Assembly: GCA_045658315.1 (NCBI GenBank)
Contig: JAZOUV010000021.1
Coordinates: 1 to 8,441 of the forward strand
Source: RGIG1995 sp045658315
Lineage (GTDB): Bacteria > Bacillota > Clostridia > Oscillospirales > CAG-272
Reading direction: 5' to 3'
Length of the DNA: 8,441 nucleotides
In this document: piece by piece, positions 4,845-8,441 of the stretch
Layout of the letters: every line of letters starts with the position of its first letter
Numbering within the stretch: position 1 is the stretch's first letter
The notes under the pieces: model-generated
The model's input: only the letters and a program-made list of their open reading frames with translations
What the model was told of the DNA's origin: nothing
The model's database searches: none
Program-made: the position numbers and the translations under genes

Positions 4845-5145
4845 TTCTGATTACACCCCCCTTTTTCTGTGTATTTTTGTATATTTGTGAATAGAGTTCC
4901 TTTTTTTCAGCCACATCTTCAAGAGCATATTTAGTCAATAAATATCTCGCCAATGAACACTCAATATAATTGAACCCCTTACAAAAATTGTCTAAATACT
5001 TTTCTTTTTGTTCAGCCTTTTCAAAAGCATTAACGCAGGCTATTGAAATACGCCCCTCGCAGCGGATTGCAATTTGATGATATGGCTCATCTTTGTAAAA
5101 AGGGCATATAACCTCTTTTCTCTCATATCCCTCGACTTTACCCAT
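4831..5145 (-). CDS. Cys-rich phage protein found upstream of terminase
   Basis: A 104-residue protein from ATG 5145 with AGAGG upstream. Cysteines 14, 29, 55 and 63 lie in the pattern CPFY...IRCEG...FCKGF...ECSLARYLLTKY, probably a zinc site, followed by a charged C-terminal helix. I recognise the CPFY/CEG pattern from small proteins placed immediately before terminase small subunits in Firmicutes phages; their function is not known to me. Here the same neighbour relation is kept: it overlaps the TerS-like gene by 14 bases. Confidence 0.72.
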   Translation of the reverse strand: MGKVEGYERKEVICPFYKDEPYHQIAIRCEGRISIACVNAFEKAEQKEKYLDNFCKGFNYIECSLARYLLTKYALEDVAEKKELYSQIYKNTQKKGGVIRIEKE

Positions 5146-5202
5146 AACGAAACCTCTTTCAAAATGTTATAACAAAAGGGTTATAAAGCTTTTACAGAGC
5201 AG

Positions 5203-5228
5203 AGAGGGGAATTGCTCCCCCTCTTTTT
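5203..5228 (+). terminator. Plus-strand terminator-like hairpin in an intergenic gap
   Basis: AGAGGGG (5203-5209) pairs with CCCCTCT (5218-5224) around an 8-base loop, followed by TTTT on the plus strand. It lies in the 81-bp gap between two minus-strand genes. On the minus strand no T run follows, so it would not stop the operon. It may terminate antisense transcription or be an RNA processing or stability element. Confidence 0.45.
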
Positions 5229-5448
5229 ATCTGTCTTGACCGTCCATCACAAGCTGAAATAGGTCTTTATGTATTTCGTCAAGATGCAAGTCAATGTTTT
5301 CTAACACCTCGATGCTTTCTTGCATCATTGCAAGCTCTAATATTTTTAACGCCTGAACAATGGTGGGAGCTTTGCCGTTTTTTATTAACTTTTCTGCGGT
5401 CTCCGCAAGGGAAACCGCTCTGTTATAATAAGTTCTCTTTGTTCTCAT
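5227..5448 (-). CDS. Hypothetical small helical protein
   Basis: A 73-residue protein starting at ATG 5448, which overlaps the stop of the preceding gene by four bases (ATGA), so they are coupled. It has a basic N-terminus (MRTKRTYYNRAVSLAETAEKL) followed by acidic amphipathic helix (LELAMMQESIEVLENIDLHLDEIHKDL). No enzyme or DNA-binding motif is visible and I do not recognise the family. It closes the replication-side cluster; an 81-bp gap follows. Confidence 0.66.
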   Translation of the reverse strand: MRTKRTYYNRAVSLAETAEKLIKNGKAPTIVQALKILELAMMQESIEVLENIDLHLDEIHKDLFQLVMDGQDR

Positions 5449-5642
5449 ATCTTCTCTGCCATTTCTGTTTTATCGGTATTTGCTTGATTTCTGTGCTTAT
5501 ATAAAATTAAGTATATCATGTGAAGCAAAGATAAATCCGTACAATCGTCTATTTCCAAATCTATAAACTCTTTTAAATACCTTTTTTCACTCTTAAAATC
5601 TCTTTTATCCGGGTCTAAACATACTTTTTCTGTTTTTGCCAT
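5445..5642 (-). CDS. Hypothetical small protein
   Basis: A 65-residue protein with a good AAGGAG eight bases before ATG 5642 and only 5 bases after the preceding stop. The sequence is highly charged, with one more hydrophobic helix (LSLLHMIYLILYKHR). No motif or family is recognised. Its tight packing between the replication gene and the next coupled gene supports expression. Confidence 0.66.
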   Translation of the reverse strand: MAKTEKVCLDPDKRDFKSEKRYLKEFIDLEIDDCTDLSLLHMIYLILYKHRNQANTDKTEMAEKI

Positions 5643-5647
5643 ATCTC

Positions 5648-6085
5648 TTACACTCCTTTTTCTTCTGCCTCTGCCAACATATCCGCAATTATTTGGTCAG
5701 CAAAATTTGAATAATCGGGTTTGTTGGTGTCGGTGTAGTTATTGAATTTGCTTTTGGTCGGTGTTTTTGTGCCCTGTGTCGGTTCTGATGCCTTTTTATC
5801 CGAATCAGCCTTTGCCCATTTGCGGATTGTGGCTAAATGGTTTTTATAGCTCTTGCCCGAACTGGCTATGTATTCGCTCAAGTTTTCAATTCTGCTTTGC
5901 CAATCATCGGGAAATTCAGCCTTTACCTTTTCAAGCTCTTCATCAGAGAGTAACACGTTTTCATATTCTCCGTATTTATGACGAGTGGTTTTAGTGTTTT
6001 GCGGAGCAGAACACTCTATACTATACTTACCTAACTCTATACTGTCCTTACCTATACTATCCTGTGCGGTCCATTGGTTGTCCAT
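5648..6085 (-). CDS. Replication initiator, C-terminal part (separate or frameshift-fused)
   Basis: A 145-residue frame that continues the phage replisome-organiser family seen in the upstream frame: linker QDSIGKDSIELGKYSIE (8-24), then HKYGEYENVLLSDEELEKVK (36-55), LSEYIASSGKSYKNHLATIR (69-88) and KW, a DnaD-like C-terminal motif, and a tail rich in Thr/Lys. In relatives this is the second half of one protein. Here its ATG 6085 lies in the second copy of an 11-bp tandem repeat and has no well-spaced binding site. A -1 frameshift at A-AAA-AAG (6106-6100) would join it to the upstream frame with no intervening stop, giving about 272 residues. The repeat-rich linker may also hold origin iterons. 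Confidence 0.78.
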   Translation of the reverse strand: MDNQWTAQDSIGKDSIELGKYSIECSAPQNTKTTRHKYGEYENVLLSDEELEKVKAEFPDDWQSRIENLSEYIASSGKSYKNHLATIRKWAKADSDKKASEPTQGTKTPTKSKFNNYTDTNKPDYSNFADQIIADMLAEAEEKGV

Positions 6086-6097
6086 TGGTTGTCCATT
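6016..6097 (-). repeat. Iteron-like cluster in the replication gene (candidate origin)
   Basis: On the plus strand CTATACT occurs at 6016, 6021, 6037 and 6052, and TTACCTA at 6027 and 6048. Next to these an 11-bp unit (AATGGACAACC on the minus strand) is repeated at 6097-6087 and 6086-6076, with a partial third copy to 6069. Clustered short repeats inside a phage initiator gene often are the replication origin (lambda O is the classic case). The repeats also encode the Gly-Lys-Asp/Ser-Ile linker, so protein repetition is an alternative cause. Confidence 0.45.
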
Positions 6098-6465
6098 GCC
6101 TTTTTTTTCAAAACATCTGCCCTTTCTTTTTTTTGTTTAAGAGAAACATCGGGCAATACTTGCAGAAGCAAATCTTTATATATGCTATCAGCTTTTCGGT
6201 CAGCTCTAACTTTATTGTTTTCATCCCAATCCATTATATAGGATACTAAATCCTCATTTAAAATACACACAAAGCCTTTTGAAACAAGTGTCTTTATATC
6301 ATTCTCCGATGCTCCAACAAGGTTTATAACGGTATATGCCTCAACTATTCCGTCATCGTCTGCGTGCAGTCCTAAATGAAAATACAACCACTGCGAAGAA
6401 ACGGGCATTTTTAAGAATCTCGCACTACTTGCAATGCGTTTTGAAAACATTCTTCTTTCTGCCAT
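6052..6465 (-). CDS. Replication initiator (phage replisome organiser), N-terminal part
   Basis: A 137-residue frame starting at ATG 6465 with AGAAAGGG upstream. The opening (AERRMFSKRI, FLKMPVSSQWLYFHLGLHAD, DDG, then VINLVGASENDIKTLVSKGF) is the recognisable winged-helix domain of phage replisome organisers that open the origin and recruit helicase. Relatives continue into a linker and DnaD-like C-terminus; here the frame ends early at 6052 and the continuation lies in the overlapping -1 frame (5648-6085). At codons 120-122 the mRNA reads A-AAA-AAG, the dnaX-type slippery heptamer, with AAAGGG about a dozen bases upstream. A second explanation is an 11-bp duplication: one copy fewer would restore a single frame. 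No helicase loader gene is present. Confidence 0.85.
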   Translation of the reverse strand: MAERRMFSKRIASSARFLKMPVSSQWLYFHLGLHADDDGIVEAYTVINLVGASENDIKTLVSKGFVCILNEDLVSYIMDWDENNKVRADRKADSIYKDLLLQVLPDVSLKQKKERADVLKKKAMDNQWTTNGPHRIV

Positions 6466-6480
6466 AAAAAAACCCTTTCT

Positions 6481-6663
6481 TTATACTCTTTTATTCCAAA
6501 CAAGTGTTGCGGCTTTTTGCCCTTTTTCTGTATCTAAAAATAATTTTGTTGATGTCCCACAACCTAAACACTTTACGACAACATAATTGGTATAACGCCG
6601 TTCAAGTGAAACAAGCTCCGCAATTCCACCACAAAAAGGGCAGTTTTTTAATTCTTCGTTCAT
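6481..6663 (-). CDS. Lar-type zinc-ribbon protein (restriction alleviation family)
   Basis: A 60-residue protein with CPFCGG (8-13) and CLGCGT (32-37), the two zinc knuckles of a ribbon, and a C-terminal AATLVWNKRV (51-60). The whole pattern (CPFCGG-A...V.C..CG...A...WN.R) fits the Lar restriction-alleviation family. E. coli Lar of the Rac prophage moderates type I restriction; many phage members are only inferred to do so. It starts at ATG 6663, overlapping the previous stop by four bases, and is followed after 15 bases by the replication gene. Confidence 0.8.
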   Translation of the reverse strand: MNEELKNCPFCGGIAELVSLERRYTNYVVVKCLGCGTSTKLFLDTEKGQKAATLVWNKRV

Positions 6664-6953
6664 ATCCTTTCCGCCTTTCTTTTATATTCTTCAACCGTTT
6701 CAAGTGTTTTTAAAATATTTGTTGCCCTGCTCCGTTCACGGTTTATGTGTGCGTTTACCTCTTCCAAAGTTTCAGGTTTAAAATATCCGTTCACACTTGA
6801 TAAAATTACCTCACCACTCCGACGGAGTTCCTCTATACAAAAAGATACATCCCGAATGCTTGTACCTGTGAGTTGTGCGAGATCTTTAGAGTGTATGGCG
6901 TTTTTTTCTCCAGTTCCGATAAAATTGATAAGTTTAAATGCGTTTACTGACAT
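6660..6953 (-). CDS. Winged-helix DNA-binding protein
   Basis: A 97-residue protein. Residues 1-60 read as a winged helix: AFKLINFIGTGEKNAIHSKD, recognition region SIRDVSFCIEELRRSGEVI and a wing SSVNGYFKPE; residues 62-97 are a charged helix (EVNAHINRERSRATNILKTL) likely to dimerise. Similar small HTH proteins are frequent in early operons of Firmicutes phages next to replication genes. The start has AAAGGGG and overlaps the end of the 44-residue membrane protein gene by ten bases. The role may be regulatory or as an origin accessory factor; not resolved. Confidence 0.72.
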   Translation of the reverse strand: MSVNAFKLINFIGTGEKNAIHSKDLAQLTGTSIRDVSFCIEELRRSGEVILSSVNGYFKPETLEEVNAHINRERSRATNILKTLETVEEYKRKAERI

Positions 6954-7078
6954 TTGTTTTTCCCCTTTCTTTCAAATATTGTCGGAATCAAGAACAATGA
7001 CATCACAACTGCAAGTGTACAATCTTTTTCGAGTATGCCTATCGCATAAGCTAAAATCAAAATAAGTATGTATTTCAT
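6944..7078 (-). CDS. Small membrane protein (44 residues)
   Basis: A short frame with an excellent binding site, AAAGGAG six bases before ATG 7078. It encodes a hydrophobic segment (YILILILAYAIGIL, 3-16), a short polar loop EKDC (17-20), a second hydrophobic segment (TLAVVMSLFLIPTIF, 21-35) and a basic tail (ERKGKNKCQ), which suggests a two-pass hairpin in the membrane. It fills the otherwise unexplained gap between xis and the winged-helix gene and overlaps the latter. Function unknown; candidates are an exclusion or anti-phage factor, or a host-modulating peptide. Confidence 0.66.
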   Translation of the reverse strand: MKYILILILAYAIGILEKDCTLAVVMSLFLIPTIFERKGKNKCQ

Positions 7079-7097
7079 TTTAATCTCCTTTGTGTCT

Positions 7098-7295
7098 TTA
7101 TGAATTTATTTTTGTTTCCTGCAGAACATCAGAACCAAGAAAAGCAAGAAACACATCATAATTGATTAAATATTTCTTACCGCTCTTTAAGTGCTTAAGT
7201 TCTCCCGATATTAACCATTGACGGATTGTATAAGACGATATTCCCGTTTCTGCTGCCAATTGGTCGATGGTGCAAATGTGTGGTTTTTTTTCCAT
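7098..7295 (-). CDS. xis: Excisionase-family DNA-binding protein
   Basis: A 65-residue protein with a MerR-like/HTH_17 fold: CTIDQLAAETGISSYTIRQW (8-27), then the wing LISGELKHLKSGKKYLINYD (28-47) and FLAFL. This is the form of small excisionases that bind attP arms and turn the integrase toward excision. It starts at ATG 7295 with AAAGGAG upstream; the start region is nearly identical to that of a small frame ahead of int (208-228). It follows the Cro-like gene, with a perfect repressor-type palindrome (7324-7342) in between. A role as regulator of the early operon (AlpA-like) is possible as well. Confidence 0.8.
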   Translation of the reverse strand: MEKKPHICTIDQLAAETGISSYTIRQWLISGELKHLKSGKKYLINYDVFLAFLGSDVLQETKINS

Positions 7296-7323
7296 TGTTT
7301 GTTATTCTCCTTTTGTTTTAACA

Positions 7324-7342
7324 AGTTTAATAAAATTAAACT
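7324..7342. promoter_or_regulatory. Operator O3 between the Cro-like gene and xis
   Basis: AGTTTAA-N5-TTAAACT, a perfect palindrome with the same half-sites and spacing as O1 (7593-7611). It overlaps the Cro-like gene's stop codon. On the minus strand a weak promoter TTAATA (7352-7347), 17 bp, TAAACT (7329-7324) would be covered by it, the same geometry as at O1. Confidence 0.72.
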
Positions 7343-7551
7343 TCTGTATTAAAAAAATACGAAGTTATTTCACTGTTTGATATATTCAACAGTTTTGTAA
7401 TTCGAACAATATCATCACTTGAAAAACGTGTTTTACTGTTCATTTTTTTAGATAGCGAATTTTGCGAAATCCCTAAAACCTTTGAAAATTCAGCTTGTGA
7501 GCCGTATTTCTCAATAATCCTGCCACGCAATCGTTTAAAATTAAAGCTCAT
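7336..7551 (-). CDS. Cro-like HTH regulator (DUF739 type)
   Basis: A 71-residue protein starting at ATG 7551 with a very strong AAAGGAGGG; a longer in-frame start at 7602 lacks one and would run into the operator. MSFNFKRLRGRIIEKYGSQA opens the DUF739 pattern, with an HTH at about 19-42 (AEFSKVLGISQNSLSKKMN) and a FSSDDIVRITKLLNI helix. Such proteins occupy the cro position in Firmicutes phages, divergent from the repressor. It is the first gene of the minus-strand early operon, transcribed from a promoter overlapping operator O1. Confidence 0.85.
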   Translation of the reverse strand: MSFNFKRLRGRIIEKYGSQAEFSKVLGISQNSLSKKMNSKTRFSSDDIVRITKLLNISNSEITSYFFNTEV

Positions 7552-7592
7552 GTTATCCCTCCTTTTTAAATGTTTTTTTATTTTATATAAAA

Positions 7593-7611
7593 AGTTTAAC
7601 ACTTTTAAACT
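7593..7611. promoter_or_regulatory. Operator O1
   Basis: AGTTTAA-CACTT-TTAAACT, perfect 7-bp half-sites with a 5-bp spacer. It is identical in half-sites to O3, 269 bp away, and begins exactly 35 bp before the variant O2. Its place inside the Cro promoter makes it the main silencing site. Confidence 0.75.
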
Positions 7612-7621
7612 AATTTGTCAA
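7593..7621 (-). promoter_or_regulatory. Early (Cro) promoter
   Basis: Minus-strand TTGACA (7621-7616), 17-bp spacer, TAAACT (7598-7593); predicted start A at 7586, giving a 34-base leader to the Cro-like gene. The spacer and -10 are covered by operator O1, so repressor binding should block polymerase. Confidence 0.75.
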
Positions 7622-7627
7622 GCTTTT

Positions 7628-7646
7628 TATTTAAAAATTTTAAACT
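7628..7646. promoter_or_regulatory. Operator O2 beside the repressor promoter
   Basis: TATTTAA-AAATT-TTAAACT: one consensus half-site and one with two changes, same 5-bp spacing. It ends six bases before the repressor -35, so occupancy could activate or limit the repressor promoter. The weaker half-site suggests lower affinity than O1. Confidence 0.6.
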
Positions 7647-7652
7647 TTTTTA

Positions 7653-7681
7653 TTGACACTTTGGCTTCTTTGTATTATACT
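7653..7681 (+). promoter_or_regulatory. Repressor promoter
   Basis: TTGACA (7653-7658), 17 bp, TATACT (7676-7681); predicted start A at 7688, leaving an 18-base leader. Its -35 lies 31 bp from the -35 of the divergent Cro promoter, with O2 between them. Confidence 0.85.
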
Positions 7682-7705
7682 ATAACAAAGGTTGGTGATT
7701 TAAAA

Positions 7706-8167
7706 ATGTCAAACCTTATTGATGAATTAAAAAACAGATTAAAAAAAGCTCTTAAATATGCCAATATGAAGCCGATAGAATTATCAGAAAAAACAGGAAT
7801 TCCCAAAAGTTCAATTAGTCAATATATGTCAGGATATGCCAAGCCTAATACAGAGCGACTATATTTGATATGTAAAGTTCTAAATGTAAGTGAATCATGG
7901 TTAATGGGTTTTGATGTTCCCATAGAAAGAAGACCATCTAACATATTGGTTGACGAGCCTACAAACGACATTATTGCTGAAATAGTTTTCAAACTGAGGT
8001 CTGATAGTAATTTTAGACACACTATTTACACTTTGACAAAATATGGTGAGTTATCAACTGTAAAACAAGATTTAATCAATCTTGTTTACGATTTAACCGA
8101 GGCTGAGGCCTCCGTTCTCCTTGTTGCTTGTAGAATTGGTAAAGAAAACGAAAAACAAAACAATTGA
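7706..8167 (+). CDS. CI/Stl-like repressor without peptidase domain
   Basis: A 153-residue XRE-family protein. ATG 7706 is chosen because the promoter start is at 7688 and GGTGAT precedes it; an in-frame extension upstream would cross the promoter. HTH about 10-64 (LKKALKYANMKPIELSEKTG, IPKSSISQYMSG, then LYLICKVLNVSESWLMGFD). The C-terminal 85 residues are helical (IVFKLRSDSNFRHTIYTLTK, LINLVYDLTEAEASVLL) and show no S24/LexA-type Ser-Lys peptidase motifs. SOS self-cleavage is therefore unlikely; in phage-inducible islands similar repressors (Stl) are removed by a helper-phage protein. It is divergent from the Cro-like gene across operators O1 and O2. Its stop codon overlaps the toxin promoter -35. 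Confidence 0.88.
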   Translation: MSNLIDELKNRLKKALKYANMKPIELSEKTGIPKSSISQYMSGYAKPNTERLYLICKVLNVSESWLMGFDVPIERRPSNILVDEPTNDIIAEIVFKLRSDSNFRHTIYTLTKYGELSTVKQDLINLVYDLTEAEASVLLVACRIGKENEKQNN

Positions 8168-8192
8168 CAAAAAATGACCTTTACTGTATAAT
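8164..8192 (+). promoter_or_regulatory. Consensus promoter of the toxin mRNA
   Basis: TTGACA (8164-8169), exactly 17 bp, TATAAT (8187-8192): a second perfect sigma-A consensus. Predicted start is near 8199. The -35 overlaps the repressor stop codon, so this is a separate transcription unit just downstream of the repressor gene. Confidence 0.82.
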
Positions 8193-8198
8193 ACATTT

Positions 8199-8268
8199 TG
8201 CAGATAAAGGGTTATCTGAGGACGGTCTGACTTCCATTCCTTGATTTTAAGTCGGGATTGGGGGTGAT
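8199..8268 (+). promoter_or_regulatory. Structured 5' leader of the toxin mRNA
   Basis: The leader is about 70 bases. A perfect 7-bp hairpin CAGATAA/TTATCTG (8201-8218) sits at the very 5' end, as stable toxin mRNAs often have. A second stem pairs CTGACTT (8227-8233) with AAGTCGG (8249-8255) with one G-U. CATTCC (8235-8240) can pair with GGGGTG (8261-8266), hiding the ribosome binding site; this crosses the second stem, so it is an alternative fold or a pseudoknot. Folding was judged by eye. Confidence 0.5.
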
Positions 8269-8337
8269 ATGCTTTTTATGGAATACATATTGTATTTAAC
8301 AGTTATGCTGCTTATAATTGTAACAATAAAAAAGTAA
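8269..8337 (+). CDS. Candidate type I toxin, 22-residue hydrophobic peptide
   Basis: MLFMEYILYLTVMLLIIVTI plus KK: one membrane-spanning segment with a single Glu near the start and a Lys-Lys end, as in small membrane toxins of the Fst/TxpA/Hol_Tox sort. GGGGGTGAT abuts the ATG at 8269, a strong match to the 16S end but with a short spacing of 4 after the core; the ATG at 8278 (19 residues) is an alternative. Upstream is a consensus promoter and a folded leader. The stop codon lies in the stem of the antisense RNA's terminator, and that RNA is fully complementary to the message beyond the coding part. The frame crosses the contig junction (stop at 8335-8337, equal to 13-15). No homologue can be named from sequence alone; the call rests on layout and composition. 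Confidence 0.68.
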   Translation: MLFMEYILYLTVMLLIIVTIKK

Positions 8338-8441
8338 ACCGCCCTCGTCTAAAAGATGCGGTTTACTTAAAACTATAAACTTTTAGTCAACCGTTCAAAA
8401 CGGTAAACCTTTTATCTGTTTTTATTATATACGCATTTTTT
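8323..8441. repeat. Exact terminal overlap of a circular contig (right copy)
   Basis: Identical to bases 1-119. It carries the end of the toxin peptide frame, the antisense RNA body and the -10 of the antisense promoter (8424-8429), but stops before that promoter's -35, so the left copy is the complete one for the antisense gene. Confidence 0.9.

Noticed and set aside
1..8441. CRISPR array or insertion sequence
   Set aside because: No regularly spaced repeats with unique spacers and no transposase with inverted ends were seen; the short tandem repeats have 10-11 bp periods without spacers.

Overview
The window reads as a complete 8,322-bp circular mobile element from an AT-rich, low-GC Gram-positive (Bacillota, probably Clostridia) host. 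Bases 1-119 recur exactly as 8323-8441, so the contig closes on itself. The ribosome binding sites are strong AAAGGAG/GGAGG types, and the proteins resemble those of clostridial temperate phages. The only attachment site is one uninterrupted 3' half of a tRNA-Arg(CCG) gene beside an integrase. That is what an excised circle (attP form) should show. The content (integrase, excisionase, divergent repressor/Cro switch, replication initiator, terminase-small-subunit-like protein, scaffold, major capsid protein) and the absence of large terminase, portal, protease, tail and lysis genes mark it as a phage satellite rather than a phage.

Layout. Bases 1-325 hold the 3' part of a candidate type I toxin-antitoxin locus (antisense RNA on the minus strand) and the integrase leader. 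Bases 326-1735 (+) encode a tyrosine integrase with an extra HTH domain inside it. Bases 1740-2016 form attP: the tRNA core flanked by TTCAAC-type arm repeats, followed by terminators. Bases 2078-2176 (-) are a structured RNA downstream of the capsid gene. Bases 2207-3524 (-) are capsid and scaffold genes with their own promoter (3743-3771) and a 212-nt leader containing an intrinsic terminator. Bases 3755-5145 (-) are the TerS-like gene and small phage-type genes. Bases 5227-6465 (-) hold small genes and a replication initiator split into two overlapping frames at an A-AAA-AAG slippery site. Bases 6481-7551 (-) hold a Lar-like zinc ribbon, a winged-helix protein, a 44-residue membrane protein, an excisionase and a DUF739 Cro-like protein. 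Bases 7706-8167 (+) are the repressor. Bases 8164-8337 (+) are the toxin promoter and a 22-residue hydrophobic peptide.

How it may work (inference). The repressor lacks a self-cleavage domain and sits beside three 19-bp palindromes that cover the early promoters, so induction probably depends on a helper-phage protein. Derepression would give Cro, Xis and replication functions. The capsid operon has a separate strong promoter gated by a leader terminator. The element would supply its own shell (scaffold and coat) and a TerS-like packaging specificity factor, and borrow portal, large terminase and tail. The toxin-antitoxin pair would stabilise the element in the host.
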